From the NCBI GenBank assembly GCA_947469885.1, contig CANIQT010000005.1, forward strand, positions 62,001-126,000: a stretch of 64,000 bases of DNA, in the 5' to 3' direction. Both the position numbers and the translations under genes were made by a program. The notes under the pieces were generated by a model. It was not told the DNA's origin. It saw only the letters and a program-made list of their open reading frames with translations, and ran no database searches. This document shows, in pieces, positions 40,014-50,671 of the stretch. Source of the stretch: Bacteroidota bacterium. Its GTDB lineage: Bacteria > Bacteroidota > Bacteroidia > 2-12-FULL-35-15. How positions within the stretch are numbered: position 1 is the first letter of the stretch; each line of letters begins with the position of its first letter.

Positions 40014-40289
40014 ATGAATAGGGACGAACAATTTAATCAACTTCGCGAACGATTAAACAAAGAAGGTAATTGGCCCAAGCTGTATATGTTTAAGTTTATT
40101 ATTCCTGCCGAAAACAAACAAATTGCACTAGTGGAATCTAAATTTTCGGACGAAGCAACCATTACTCAAAAACAATCTTTCAACGGAAAATACATAAGTA
40201 TTACTATTAAAGAAGTAATGCTGGATGCAAATTCGATTATTGAAAAGTACAAAGAAATGGACGGCATTGACGGCTTGATGGCATTTTAA
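40014..40289 (+). CDS. DUF493-family protein
   Basis: FNQLRERLNKEGNWPKLYMFKFIIPAENK...SFNGKYISITIKEVM. Confidence 0.75.
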   Translation: MNRDEQFNQLRERLNKEGNWPKLYMFKFIIPAENKQIALVESKFSDEATITQKQSFNGKYISITIKEVMLDANSIIEKYKEMDGIDGLMAF

Positions 40290-40309
40290 AATTACAACCT
40301 AAATAACGT

Positions 40310-40831
40310 ATGGCATTAATAAAACCAGTAAAAGGAATTCACCCAACATTTGGCAACGACTGCTATCTTGCAGAAAATGCAACCATTGTTGGTGATGTAA
40401 TGATGGGCAACCAATGCAGTGTTTGGTTCAATGCAGTGGTGAGGGGAGATGTAAATTCAATAAGGATGGGCAACAAAGTAAATGTGCAAGATGGAGCGGT
40501 GATACATTGTACTTATCAAAAAACAAAAACAGTAATAGGTAATAACGTTTCTATTGGGCACAATGCATTGGTGCACGGTTGCACTATTCACGACAATGTG
40601 CTAATAGGCATGGGAGCAATAGTGATGGATAATTGTGAAATTGGAAGTAATACTATAATTGCTGCAGGTGCTGTGGTACTAGAAAACACAAAGGTGGAGT
40701 CAGGTGTAATTTATGCGGGAGTTCCTGCAAAAAAAGTAAAAGATATAAATCAGGAATTAATTAAAGGAGAAATAAATCGGATTGCTGATAATTATATAAT
40801 GTATAGCGGTTGGTTTAAAGAGGAGAAGTGA
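40310..40831 (+). CDS. gamma-carbonic-anhydrase-family protein
   Basis: Left-handed beta-helix hexapeptides: CSVWFNAVVRGDVNSIRMGNKVNVQDGAVIHCTY, IGHNALVHGCTIHDNVLIGMGA. Confidence 0.92.
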   Translation: MALIKPVKGIHPTFGNDCYLAENATIVGDVMMGNQCSVWFNAVVRGDVNSIRMGNKVNVQDGAVIHCTYQKTKTVIGNNVSIGHNALVHGCTIHDNVLIGMGAIVMDNCEIGSNTIIAAGAVVLENTKVESGVIYAGVPAKKVKDINQELIKGEINRIADNYIMYSGWFKEEK

Positions 40832-40867
40832 ATCTGAAAATGTGACGATTTGAAAATTTTAAAATTG

Positions 40868-41698
40868 TTATATACCCAAATGCTCTGACTTTACTTCTTT
40901 CCCAAAAAATAAAGTTGCAGCCTTATCAAAGTTCACTGTTGAATCTGTGGTATAGAATTTAATTTCCCCTCCCTTACTGCATTGTTCTTCCATTTCAGGA
41001 TGACGTTTTAAATAATCAACCAAACTATTTGCTACAATTTCTCCTTGCGAAAGAAGAGTAATTTCGGAAGGGACATGTTTTCTTATCTGATTAATCAATA
41101 AAGGATAATGTGTACACCCAAGAATGATGGTATCAATTTTTTTATCTTTAGATAAAAGAGAAACCAAGTTTTTCTGAATAAAATAATCAGCTCCTTCTGT
41201 TTCCATTTCATTGTTCTCTACCAACGGAACCCACATGGGGCAGGCTTCCTGGTGAACAGTTAAGTGAGGATACAATTTTTCGATTTCAATCGGATACGAA
41301 TTGGAAGTAACAGTTCCGGTTGTTCCTAATACTCCAACATGTCCTGTTTTACTATACTTTCCAACTACTTCTGTTGTAGGACGAATAACACCAAGCACTC
41401 TTTTGTTTGGAGCAATGGTTGGTAAATCTTTTTGCTGGATGTTTCTCAATGCTTTTGCTGAAGCAGTGTTGCAAGCCAATATCACCAATTCGCATCCCAG
41501 CGAAAATAATTGTTGCACACATTCCAGTGTATATTCATACACCGTTTCAAAGGAGCGGGTGCCATAAGGAGCGCGGGCATTATCGCCTAAATAGATATAA
41601 TCATATTCGGGCAATTGTTTTACAATTTCTTTTAAAACAGTTAACCCTCCGTAACCGGAATCGAATACACCTATTGGTTTTTTAATTTGAGAAGACAC
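40868..41698 (-). CDS. murI: glutamate racemase
   Basis: IGVFDSGYGGLTVLKEI; LACNTASA; ILGCTHYPLL. Confidence 0.95.
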   Translation of the reverse strand: MSSQIKKPIGVFDSGYGGLTVLKEIVKQLPEYDYIYLGDNARAPYGTRSFETVYEYTLECVQQLFSLGCELVILACNTASAKALRNIQQKDLPTIAPNKRVLGVIRPTTEVVGKYSKTGHVGVLGTTGTVTSNSYPIEIEKLYPHLTVHQEACPMWVPLVENNEMETEGADYFIQKNLVSLLSKDKKIDTIILGCTHYPLLINQIRKHVPSEITLLSQGEIVANSLVDYLKRHPEMEEQCSKGGEIKFYTTDSTVNFDKAATLFFGKEVKSEHLGI

Positions 41699-41745
41699 TT
41701 AAATTATTTTAGTGCAAGTTATAAAATTTATTTGTCCAAAATAAA

Positions 41746-41780
41746 AGTCCTGTTTTGATGGTTCAAAACAGGACTTTAAA
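41746..41780 (-). terminator. hairpin terminator
   Basis: AAAGTCCTGTTTTGATGGTTCAAAACAGGACTTT. Confidence 0.8.
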
Positions 41781-41795
41781 ATTTTTAAATAAAAA

Positions 41796-42371
41796 TTATT
41801 TTTTAACAGGAGGTGGTGGCGTTCCGCCTTTAGGTGCAAGAGGAGCAACTGGCGTTGCACCTGGAGTAATTCCTAATTTTTTAATTACCAAACTAATGAT
41901 GTCATCAGCAGGTTCGTTATAAATAACAAGACCAGTACTAGTATCTAACACATATTTAAAACCATTTTCTTTTGCAACGGCATCTACTGCTTTCTTTGCT
42001 TTTTCATAAACAGGTTTAGATAGTTCACCACTTTTCTTTTGATAATCAGCTTGTGCCTGTTGTTGAAAATCTTGCAAACGTTGATTCAAGTCATTCAATT
42101 CTTTTTCTTTTGATGCGCGCACCACTTCTGCCATATCTTTTGATTTTAGCGTATAGTCGTCATACTTTGTTTTTAATTCCGACTGCATCATCGTTACTTG
42201 CTCCTCTAATTGTTTTGCATAATCTTGAACCGACTGTTGTGCGGTTTTCGATTCTGGCATAATGCTGATTAAGGAATCTAAATTTATGTGAGCAATTTTT
42301 TGTGCGGACGCAGCAAATGAACTAACAACTAAGGCAACTCCTGCTAATGAAATTCTAACAATTTTCTTCAT
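41796..42371 (-). CDS. OmpH/Skp-family periplasmic chaperone
   Basis: AQKIAHINLDSLISIMPESKTAQQSVQDYAKQLEEQ. Confidence 0.85.
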   Translation of the reverse strand: MKKIVRISLAGVALVVSSFAASAQKIAHINLDSLISIMPESKTAQQSVQDYAKQLEEQVTMMQSELKTKYDDYTLKSKDMAEVVRASKEKELNDLNQRLQDFQQQAQADYQKKSGELSKPVYEKAKKAVDAVAKENGFKYVLDTSTGLVIYNEPADDIISLVIKKLGITPGATPVAPLAPKGGTPPPPVKK

Positions 42372-42413
42372 GTTTTTTTGTTTTTTGTTTTTTAGATTAT
42401 TATTTATTTTTAT

Positions 42414-43043
42414 TTATCTTGGTTTTTGTGGCTCTGATGTGTTTGTCTTATTGTTTTGTGGACCATCTTTTGAAGGAGCTTCCAAAGCTTTTTCTTTTTC
42501 ATACTTATCTATATTTTTACCCTTGTTGCCTCCTTTATAACCTAACAAATTAAGTACATCATCACTTTTATCCAATTTAGGGCTTGTATATAACATAGTT
42601 AAATCGCTTGCTTTATCAAACATAATGGAGTAACCACCTTTTTCAGAAATTGTTTTTACAGCATTGTACACCTTATCTTGAATTGGTTTTACCAACTCTT
42701 GACGTTTTTTAAATAATTCTCCATCCACCCCAAAACGTTGTTTTTGCAAATCTTTTGCATCTTTTTCTTTTGCAACAATATCCGATTCCCGTTTTTTCTT
42801 CATGTCGTCAGTCAACAAAATTTGTTCTGCCTGATAAGCTTTGTACATTTTGTCAATCTCTGCATATTTTGCTTCTACTTCTTTCTGCCATCCAGTTGAA
42901 GTTTTATCCAATTCAGATTGAGCTGCTTTATATTCAGGTATATTACTTAAAATATATTCACTGTCTATATAGGCAATTTTTTGTGCCACAGAAACTACAC
43001 TTGTTGCAATAACCACAGTTATTGCTAAAACTATTTTTTTCAT
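42414..43043 (-). CDS. OmpH/Skp-family periplasmic chaperone (paralogue)
   Basis: AQKIAYIDSEYILSNIPEYKAAQSELDKTSTGWQKEVE. Confidence 0.85.
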   Translation of the reverse strand: MKKIVLAITVVIATSVVSVAQKIAYIDSEYILSNIPEYKAAQSELDKTSTGWQKEVEAKYAEIDKMYKAYQAEQILLTDDMKKKRESDIVAKEKDAKDLQKQRFGVDGELFKKRQELVKPIQDKVYNAVKTISEKGGYSIMFDKASDLTMLYTSPKLDKSDDVLNLLGYKGGNKGKNIDKYEKEKALEAPSKDGPQNNKTNTSEPQKPR

Positions 43044-43100
43044 TTTTGGTTGTTTTTATATTAATAAACCCGTCAATGACGGTGCGAATTTAACAATTTA

Positions 43101-45725
43101 TTATAACTCTCCAATTGCTGCACCAATTGTAAAATGGAATTGCCCTTTTTGCATTCCTCTATTACTAGGCACATCATCCAACCTCCATCCATAATCAAAT
43201 CCAAGTAATCCAAACATAGGTAAAAATACTCTGATACCTACACCTGCTGAACGATACACTTTGAAAGGGTCAAAATCTTGTCTTGCTGCCCAAGAGTTTC
43301 CTGCTTCTGCAAAACCAAGCATATAAATAGTTGCTTGTGGATTTAATGTTATCGGAAAACGCAACTCTGCCGAATATTTTGTAATAAACGACCCTCCTGT
43401 GCTTGGCGATAAAGACTGATCGTCATACCCTCTCAAAGCTATTATTTCTCTTCCGTCCAATGCGTATCCGGTTAAACCACTTCCTCCTAAATAGAACCTT
43501 TCGAATGGTGATTGGCCTACTTTACTATTATATGAACTTAAGAATCCAAATCCAAGTGATGTGCGCAATATCAAATTGCGTGCCTCTTTGCCATCTGGTC
43601 CGCGCTTGTTGGTGATAGGGGTAAAGAAGTGTGCTGTGAATTTATATTTTTGGTACTCCACAAATTTGTAACGGTCCTGGTCCGATAAAGTTGGGCTTCC
43701 GTAATCTACATTATTAAATAATGAGTATGGAGGTGTCCACTGTCCTGTTAATGCAAGCTGTGAACCACGTGTTTCAAAAATAGGTTTATCAACAGAGTTA
43801 CGTTGAATAGCTGCCTTGTAATAAATGTTATTTGCATAACCATTGCTAAATGTAAAAATTGAACTAAAATTTTTAAGTGTGTAATATTGATAGTCCACCT
43901 CCTGATACAAAGTGAAATAATCATCGGGCCATTTTAACCGTTTGCCCAGCCCAACCGAAACACCAAAGATATTGAGGGAGGCACGCAAAGGGTTCGATAT
44001 TTTTTCTCCGATTTCGTTAGTTATATTTTTTGTCTGACCATTTGTTTGAACCGAATAATAAGCAGTAACACTTAATGAATTTGGTTTTTTGCCACCTAAC
44101 CAAGGCTCTGTAAACGAAATGTTATAGGATTGAAAATACAAACCATTCGATTGTGCACGGACACTTAATTTTTGCCCATCACCCGAAGGTAAAGGTCTCC
44201 AGGCATCTTTTTTGAAAAAATTTCTTCCAGAAAAATTATTAAACGTTACACCCAGCGTCCCTACAATTCTACCTGCACCATATCCACCAGATAATTCAAT
44301 TTGATCAGAAGGTTTTTCTTCAACAGTATATTCAATATCCACAGTACCTGTGGCCTGATTCGGGGTTGGAACCGGAACTATTTTTTCGGGATCGAAATAG
44401 CCTAACTGTGATAACTCTCTAACCGTACGGATAATATCTGACCTTCTGAAAAGCTGTCCCGGCCTGGTTCTTATCTCCCTCATAATAACGTGGTCGTTGG
44501 TTTTGGTATTACCTACCACAGTTACTTTATTAATCATAGCTTGTTTCCCTTCGTATATTCTCATTTCAAGGTCAATGGAATCGCCCGATACCATTGTTTC
44601 AACAGGAGTAATATTAAAAAACAAATATCCTTCGTCCATGTATAAAGAACTGATATCGCTGCCATTTGGGTTGCTGAATAGTTTCGCATCCATATTTGCT
44701 TGGTCGTAAACATCTCCTTTTTTTATTCCAAAAACACTGACCAAATCTTTGGTAGCATATTTACTGTTTCCAATCCAACTTACATTTCGGAAATAGTATT
44801 TGTGTCCTTCTTCCAACACAATGTCGATACCTAAATGTTTGGTGGCATCAATGGTGTCGTAAACCATTGCAAAGGCATTGAAACTTTTTTTAAGATTAAA
44901 TTTATGTTTTATTTTTTTTATCTGATAAACCGAATCATGAACAATCTTGGCATCACGAAACCCTTTTTCATTATACTTTGCAATTACAGCTTTTTTATCT
45001 TTATCATAATTATCTTCATCAAATTTTCCGGAATTAAAATTCCAGTGAAATCTTCTTTTTGTTTCTTTAAACTTTCTTCTGATTTTCCACAATTTCAAAT
45101 TGTCGTTGCCCACAATATTAATTTCCTTAATCCTAACTTTGTTTCCTTTGGTTACATTAATTTGTAAAACAACACTGTTATCAAGTTGTTCGTCTTTTAG
45201 TTTCTGAATGTTTACTTTTACATTCATATAACTTTTATCAATAAAAAAATCTTTTACTTTTTGTTCGGTACTGGCAATCAAACCATCGGTTACAACTTTT
45301 CCTTTTATCAGTTTAATTTTTTCGCGCACATCGTCTGCCTCGCTTTTTGTCATTCCTTTCAAAGCAAATTTTGACATACGGGGTCGTTCCTGAACTTCAA
45401 TGTTGATGAATATGTTTTTGCCTTGAATTTTATTTGCGGTAATTTTTATATCTTCAAATAGCCCTTGTTTCCATAGGTTTTCGATGGCGGATGTAAATTT
45501 ATCGCCTGGCACTTGCACTTTATCTCCAACGGATAATCCTGATAATAAAATCAGCACATTTTGGTCCATGTGGCTGGCACCGGTAATGGTGATGCCTCCT
45601 ATTTCGTATTCTTTAGGAGTGGAGAGATCTATTGTTGTGGAATCCGTTCCTCCAAGATTTAATTGTGCTTGAACTGAAAATGTAAGTATTGAAAGACAAA
45701 TGAGCGTGTAAAGTTTTTTGTACAT
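43101..45725 (-). CDS. bamA: outer-membrane protein assembly factor BamA
   Basis: POTRA domains and barrel; FERFYLGGSGLTGYALDGREIIALRGYDD. Confidence 0.93.
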   Translation of the reverse strand: MYKKLYTLICLSILTFSVQAQLNLGGTDSTTIDLSTPKEYEIGGITITGASHMDQNVLILLSGLSVGDKVQVPGDKFTSAIENLWKQGLFEDIKITANKIQGKNIFINIEVQERPRMSKFALKGMTKSEADDVREKIKLIKGKVVTDGLIASTEQKVKDFFIDKSYMNVKVNIQKLKDEQLDNSVVLQINVTKGNKVRIKEINIVGNDNLKLWKIRRKFKETKRRFHWNFNSGKFDEDNYDKDKKAVIAKYNEKGFRDAKIVHDSVYQIKKIKHKFNLKKSFNAFAMVYDTIDATKHLGIDIVLEEGHKYYFRNVSWIGNSKYATKDLVSVFGIKKGDVYDQANMDAKLFSNPNGSDISSLYMDEGYLFFNITPVETMVSGDSIDLEMRIYEGKQAMINKVTVVGNTKTNDHVIMREIRTRPGQLFRRSDIIRTVRELSQLGYFDPEKIVPVPTPNQATGTVDIEYTVEEKPSDQIELSGGYGAGRIVGTLGVTFNNFSGRNFFKKDAWRPLPSGDGQKLSVRAQSNGLYFQSYNISFTEPWLGGKKPNSLSVTAYYSVQTNGQTKNITNEIGEKISNPLRASLNIFGVSVGLGKRLKWPDDYFTLYQEVDYQYYTLKNFSSIFTFSNGYANNIYYKAAIQRNSVDKPIFETRGSQLALTGQWTPPYSLFNNVDYGSPTLSDQDRYKFVEYQKYKFTAHFFTPITNKRGPDGKEARNLILRTSLGFGFLSSYNSKVGQSPFERFYLGGSGLTGYALDGREIIALRGYDDQSLSPSTGGSFITKYSAELRFPITLNPQATIYMLGFAEAGNSWAARQDFDPFKVYRSAGVGIRVFLPMFGLLGFDYGWRLDDVPSNRGMQKGQFHFTIGAAIGEL

Positions 45726-45731
45726 CTATGT

Positions 45732-46475
45732 TTATGAAATTAATTGCTCGCTCGTCTTTCCAAATCTGCGTTCACGGGTTTGATAATCTAAAATGGCTTC
45801 GTAAAAATTTTCTTTTCTAAAATCTGGCCAAAGCGTTTCGGTAAAATAAAGTTCGGCATAAGCCAACTGCCAAAGTAAAAAATTGCTGATGCGATGTTCA
45901 CCACTGGTGCGTATCATCAGTTCTGGCTCAGGAATATTGGCAGTGCATAAAAACGAATTGATTACTTCTTCATTTATTTCGTTCGAAGAAAGTGCTTTAT
46001 TTTCTATTTGTTCTGCTATTTGTTTTATGGCATTTGTAATTTCCCAACGGGAGCTGTAACTAAGGGCTAGAACCAAAGTGGTACGTGTATTGTTTTTTGT
46101 TTTTTCAATCGCTTCCTGCAATTCGTTGTAGCAATCAGCTGGCAAACTTTTTAAATCGCCAATTGCCATTAGGCGAATATTATTTTTATTTAAAGTTGGT
46201 GTTTCGGCATTGATGGTATGAACAAGCAACGACATTAGTGCCATCACTTCTTCATGGGGGCGGTTCCAATTTTCTGTAGAAAAAGCATAAAGTGTAAGGT
46301 ATTTAATTCCTATTTCGGCAGCAGCTTCCACTGTTTCGCGAACAGATACCACTCCGTTTTCGTGACCATAGATACGCTCTGCTCCTTTTTGTTTTGCCCA
46401 CCTTCCGTTGCCATCCATGATGATGGCAATGTGTTGTGGTAATTTATCAGGATTAATTTTTTCTTTTAAACTCAT
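45732..46475 (-). CDS. uppS: isoprenyl (undecaprenyl diphosphate) synthase
   Basis: [50 protein letters not shown]. Confidence 0.95.
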   Translation of the reverse strand: MSLKEKINPDKLPQHIAIIMDGNGRWAKQKGAERIYGHENGVVSVRETVEAAAEIGIKYLTLYAFSTENWNRPHEEVMALMSLLVHTINAETPTLNKNNIRLMAIGDLKSLPADCYNELQEAIEKTKNNTRTTLVLALSYSSRWEITNAIKQIAEQIENKALSSNEINEEVINSFLCTANIPEPELMIRTSGEHRISNFLLWQLAYAELYFTETLWPDFRKENFYEAILDYQTRERRFGKTSEQLIS

Positions 46476-46542
46476 TATTAAATAAAATCGTTCTACTTTG
46501 TAGAACGATTTGCATCATCATTTTGTTACAATTTTAGCAATT

Positions 46543-47388
46543 TTAATCCACAGTAGGGCATTTTTCTTTCGTTGAAGTTAACTTAAACGATAAAACAATG
46601 CCGGCAAATGAATACCAGTCCTGGTTGGTTGAATTTCCTCTTTGCTTGCCAACGTTAGTGTAATTAGGGTCTGTGCCTTTGCTTGGGTCAGACAGGTATG
46701 CTGCGTTTTCGCCTGATAATAATCCAGGACTGTAATATCTTCCGCTTACATCGTCCAAATAATCGGTAAATGTTTTTCGCATTCCCCATTCAATACCTAT
46801 TCCTATTTTGCGAGTCAAATTAGCTTTGAAACCTATTCCGAAAGGAATTGAAACTTGAATAAGTTTATAAGGTTTGTTTTTTGAACCGCCTTCCATGCCT
46901 TCGCCTTCGGTGCGCAATGGTTGAAGCGACACCCAATAATTTCCGTTTTTAAGTTGCCCTTTTGGATTAAACGAAAAAACACCAATGCCCCAGAAAATAT
47001 AAGGAGAGAACCGTTCTTTATCTATTCCAATTCGGTAATTATTAAAATTAAATTCCATCTGAACCGAAATTTCGTTGATTTGAGATTTGAAACTCAGGTT
47101 TCGTTGTTTTTGTGCTGCATCGGATGAATAAGAATCGTGACCTTCTACACTACCAACCATAATAGAAGCCCTGTAGGCTATCCGTGGACTTTGATTATAA
47201 CGAAGGGCAATGCCTGCGGCTGGCTTGGTAAACAAAAATTGTTTGGTTTGATTTAAATCGCCAATGTAATACGAACCACCCAAAAACACACACAAATCGG
47301 TGCTTTTTTTGTTTTTGGCATAGAACTGCGCATTGCCCGAAATGGCAACTAGTAAAATGCAAAAAAGGAGGAAAAAATGTTTTTTCAT
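46543..47388 (-). CDS. outer-membrane beta-barrel protein (DUF6089-like)
   Basis: Signal peptide; DLCVFLGGSYYIGDLNQTKQF. Confidence 0.75.
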   Translation of the reverse strand: MKKHFFLLFCILLVAISGNAQFYAKNKKSTDLCVFLGGSYYIGDLNQTKQFLFTKPAAGIALRYNQSPRIAYRASIMVGSVEGHDSYSSDAAQKQRNLSFKSQINEISVQMEFNFNNYRIGIDKERFSPYIFWGIGVFSFNPKGQLKNGNYWVSLQPLRTEGEGMEGGSKNKPYKLIQVSIPFGIGFKANLTRKIGIGIEWGMRKTFTDYLDDVSGRYYSPGLLSGENAAYLSDPSKGTDPNYTNVGKQRGNSTNQDWYSFAGIVLSFKLTSTKEKCPTVD

Positions 47389-47482
47389 AAACAGTAAACG
47401 AAAAAAAGTGCTTTTTATTGTGTTACAATCAAAAAAAAGTAAACAAATATAGAAGAATTTTGCCTAAGGCTTGGTGTTAAAG

Positions 47483-48538
47483 TTAGTTAATAGGGTTTCT
47501 CTTGGCCAAAACATCTCTCAAATTTGGTCGTAATCTGCTTTTATAAACCGACAGACTATCTTCTTTTTTTCTTCCCTTTCTCAACATTCTTTGTTCTTCA
47601 ACTGGCAACGATGCAATGTGCATACATTCGGGAGTGCAGCAGCCGTGCATCTTTTCGGCACATTGCTCACATTGAATAAAAAGTAAATGACAATCATCGT
47701 TTGCACAGTTTACGTGTGTATCGCATTTGGCGCCACATTGGTGACATTCTGAAATAATATCATCTGTTATCCTCTCTCCTACTCTTTCGTCAAACACAAA
47801 GTTCTTGCCAATAAATTTGGTGGACAATCCTTCTGCTTTTATTTGTCGAACATAATCTATAATGCCACCGTGCAATTGGTTCACGTCCGTAAATCCGTGG
47901 TGTTTGAGGTAAGCACTTGCTTTTTCGCAACGCACTCCTCCGGTGCAATACATGATTATTTTTTTATCTTTTTTGTCTTTCAACTCATCAATCACAATGG
48001 GTAACTCTTCGCGAAACGTATCCGCATCGGGGGTTATAGCGCCTACAAATTTTCCTACTTCGCTTTCGTAATGATTGCGCATGTCCACAATAATGGTTTC
48101 GGGCAGTTCCATGGCTTCGTTAAATTGCTTTGCCGTAAGGTGATTACCTACATTGGTGACATCAAATGCATTATCGTCCAAACCATCGGCTACTATTTTT
48201 GGGCGCACTTTGATAGTGAGTTTGTAAAACGATTTGCCATTGTCTTCCACAGCAATTTTTAACGGAACATCTTTAAATCGAACATCGCTGTAAAGCTGCT
48301 CGATAAAGGTGTCCCAGTTATCTTCGGGCACACACATCTGGGCATTGATGCCTTCGCGTGCCACATAAATACGACCAAGAATGTTTAAGGATTGCCATTT
48401 TTCAAACAAACTGTCGCGAAGTTCGGTTGGGTTTTCAATAATGACGTAGCGGTAAAACGAAACGGTTCTGCGTTTTAAGGTTTCTTCCTGTATTCGTTTT
48501 TTAAGCTCCTTTTTGTTAACTCTGTTTTGCAGTAACAT
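47483..48538 (-). CDS. trhO: rhodanese-domain tRNA uridine hydroxylase (TrhO/YceA-like)
   Basis: YCTGGVRCEKASAYLKHHGF; REGINAQM; cysteine-rich C-terminus. Confidence 0.9.
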   Translation of the reverse strand: MLLQNRVNKKELKKRIQEETLKRRTVSFYRYVIIENPTELRDSLFEKWQSLNILGRIYVAREGINAQMCVPEDNWDTFIEQLYSDVRFKDVPLKIAVEDNGKSFYKLTIKVRPKIVADGLDDNAFDVTNVGNHLTAKQFNEAMELPETIIVDMRNHYESEVGKFVGAITPDADTFREELPIVIDELKDKKDKKIIMYCTGGVRCEKASAYLKHHGFTDVNQLHGGIIDYVRQIKAEGLSTKFIGKNFVFDERVGERITDDIISECHQCGAKCDTHVNCANDDCHLLFIQCEQCAEKMHGCCTPECMHIASLPVEEQRMLRKGRKKEDSLSVYKSRLRPNLRDVLAKRNPIN

Positions 48539-48663
48539 AGTTTCAGGGATTTAAAAGTTTATTTTGCAAAGATAAGATTAATTCTTTTTTGTTACACAGA
48601 GTTAAACAGAGAAGACACAGAACTGCACAGAGAAAAATGCCACAGATTCACAGATTTTTTGTT

Positions 48664-49416
48664 TTAGAAATTATAAACGAGTTGGATGTTAAATGGTGAA
48701 ATTTCCCAAAAAGAATAATCAGTAATTGTGTTGTGTTGTTTATACATCATGGGTGAATTTATGGACATGTAATAAATTATTCCCAACCTTTTTTCAAATA
48801 ACCAAGCTACTCCTCCAACATTTACATTGGGAGATATACCTCTAAATTTAATTTGATTATCTAGAGTATCAACATCACGATAGGTCACATTGTAACCCGA
48901 AGAGGATAATGGGTTTTGAGTATAAACTGGATTGTTTTCGCCATACAGGTGTTCATAATAAATAAAATTACATTTTACTCCAACATTTAAATAAAGCGAA
49001 CTCTGTTCGGTTGATGTGTAAGTTATAGAAATTGGCAATTGAAAGTATTTACTTTTGTACCACAAAAAAACTGTCCTTCTACCAACACGCAAGCCTGAAT
49101 CATCATGGTCTCCCAAATCATGAATATATTGTTCACTAAAATTTCCTCCTGTTTGAAAATAAATATTATCCTTAATTCTAACACCCAATGTAAAACCAAT
49201 CGGATTTAAAATAGTAGTAGTTACCTGAAATGTTGATTTTTTGGAATAAGGTTCTATCATTAGATTATTTAATTTTGTCCAATAATCGAAAGAAACTGAA
49301 CAAGCAGAAACACCAACTCTAAATCTATAATCACAGTATGAATATGGAAATGGACTAAAAGCCAACGCCTCATCAACTCCTACAAAAAATAAAAAAACCA
49401 TCAAAATCCTTTTCAT
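48664..49416 (-). CDS. hypothetical secreted/outer-membrane protein
   Basis: 250 aa, signal peptide. Confidence 0.55.
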   Translation of the reverse strand: MKRILMVFLFFVGVDEALAFSPFPYSYCDYRFRVGVSACSVSFDYWTKLNNLMIEPYSKKSTFQVTTTILNPIGFTLGVRIKDNIYFQTGGNFSEQYIHDLGDHDDSGLRVGRRTVFLWYKSKYFQLPISITYTSTEQSSLYLNVGVKCNFIYYEHLYGENNPVYTQNPLSSSGYNVTYRDVDTLDNQIKFRGISPNVNVGGVAWLFEKRLGIIYYMSINSPMMYKQHNTITDYSFWEISPFNIQLVYNF

Positions 49417-49450
49417 CCAACAAAGATAGATTTAATTAAATAAACAAAAA

Positions 49451-49481
49451 AAATCCCGCTCTTTTTTCAAGAACGGGATTT
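49451..49481 (-). terminator. intrinsic terminator, GAAA loop; cassette 3
   Basis: Minus strand AAATCCCGTTCTT-GAAA-AAGAGCGGGATTTTTTTT. Confidence 0.85.
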
Positions 49482-49502
49482 GAAATTTGAAATTTGAAAT
49501 TT

Positions 49503-50198
49503 CTACACTGTACCGGTAACAGTTATACTTTGTTCTTCGCTCCAAAGTCCCACTACCACATCTTTGTAAATATAAATCATTTTGTATTTCCATACTTTTG
49601 AAACTCCTGATGCAGGAAGAGTGGTAGTATCAATATATTCAGGACTAAATACTTTGTCATGTTTTTTCCATCCTGCACCGTCTCCGCTGTCTTTCCATAT
49701 TTCCACTCCCTGATATTCGCCTTTTACCCACACTAATTTCGGATGATTTTCTCTTCCTGTCGAAACTTTGAATGTTGGAGTTCCTTCATCGGGGTTGAAA
49801 CTACCTGGTACTTTGAGCACTCCCAATGCACGGGCAGCATCGGTATTAAAATTTCTGCTGCGTTTTGCATCCTGAATAATTTCAGCAAGTAAACCAGCCA
49901 CATCCGGGTTGTCGGGCTGGTCGGGCACTGTGCCCAATGCCGGCAACGGAGGAAAAGGTGTTAACACCTCTGTTCCGTTACCTATTACTATATCTTTGTG
50001 TTCTGTCAACGATTTGGCATAATCGTGATAAATCACATTTTTGTTGAACACAAAACTATAATAAGTACTTCCTTTTTTAATTTGTTCAATTTTTCCTGCA
50101 TTCAAGCTAAGCGAACTTGAATAACTATCAATATTGGAACAAAAAGTTTCTAATTGTGTTTTAAGACCGGAGTCTGTACTAGCGATAAATGTCTCCAT
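49503..50198 (-). CDS. uncharacterised ~231 aa protein, FN3-like C-terminus; cassette 3
   Basis: Helical N-terminus; C-terminal YQGVEIWKDSGDGAGWKKHDKVFSPEYIDTTTL...YKMIYIYKDVVVGLWSEEQSITVTG resembles FN3-type folds. Confidence 0.75.
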   Translation of the reverse strand: METFIASTDSGLKTQLETFCSNIDSYSSSLSLNAGKIEQIKKGSTYYSFVFNKNVIYHDYAKSLTEHKDIVIGNGTEVLTPFPPLPALGTVPDQPDNPDVAGLLAEIIQDAKRSRNFNTDAARALGVLKVPGSFNPDEGTPTFKVSTGRENHPKLVWVKGEYQGVEIWKDSGDGAGWKKHDKVFSPEYIDTTTLPASGVSKVWKYKMIYIYKDVVVGLWSEEQSITVTGTV

Positions 50199-50269
50199 TG
50201 TTTTTAGATTTTATTGTTTGTTATTGTTATTATTTGTTGATTATTAGACTTTTATATAATTTATACCAA

Positions 50270-50530
50270 CTTGGGGAACTTTCCCTGAACCTTCTAGAAC
50301 TTTCCCCGAAGCTTTGGGAACTTTCCGCGAACCTTCAGCAACTTTCCCCGAACCTTCGGGAACTTTCCGCGAACCTTCGGGGAACTTTCCGCGAACCTTC
50401 AGCAACTTTCCCCGAACCTTCAGCAACTTTCCGCGAACTTGGAAAAAGCTGAAAAATGAGTTTGGGAACTTTCCCTGAACCTTCAGGAACTTTCCAATAA
50501 GTCAACAAAACAACTTGCCGAACTCCCATA
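50270..50530 (-). repeat. 21-bp tandem array, locus 3 (minus-strand consensus AAAGTTCCCGAAGGTTCGsGG), ~11 units
   Basis: AACTTTCC at 50277, 50298, 50319, 50340, 50361, 50383, 50404, 50425, 50467, 50488 (degenerate unit at 50446): 21-bp steps with one 22-bp step. Confidence 0.96.
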
Positions 50531-50671
50531 TTGGTAAATGTCCACTTTTTCTTCTTTCTATAATTTCAACGAGCGATTCGGGCACGAAGTAACAAAACAG
50601 TTTTTACATTTCTGCAAAATTAGCTTCACTAAAAACTGGACTTTTTTAATCCATTTGTTCCCTTTTTTATT

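Noticed and set aside
50189-50529. ORFs across array 3 (50189-50452 plus, 50244-50426 and 50335-50529 minus)
   Set aside because: A 22-bp step at 50361-50383 changes the frame mid-array (ELSPNLREL becomes GTFREPSATF) while the DNA word is preserved, so selection appears to act on DNA rather than peptide.
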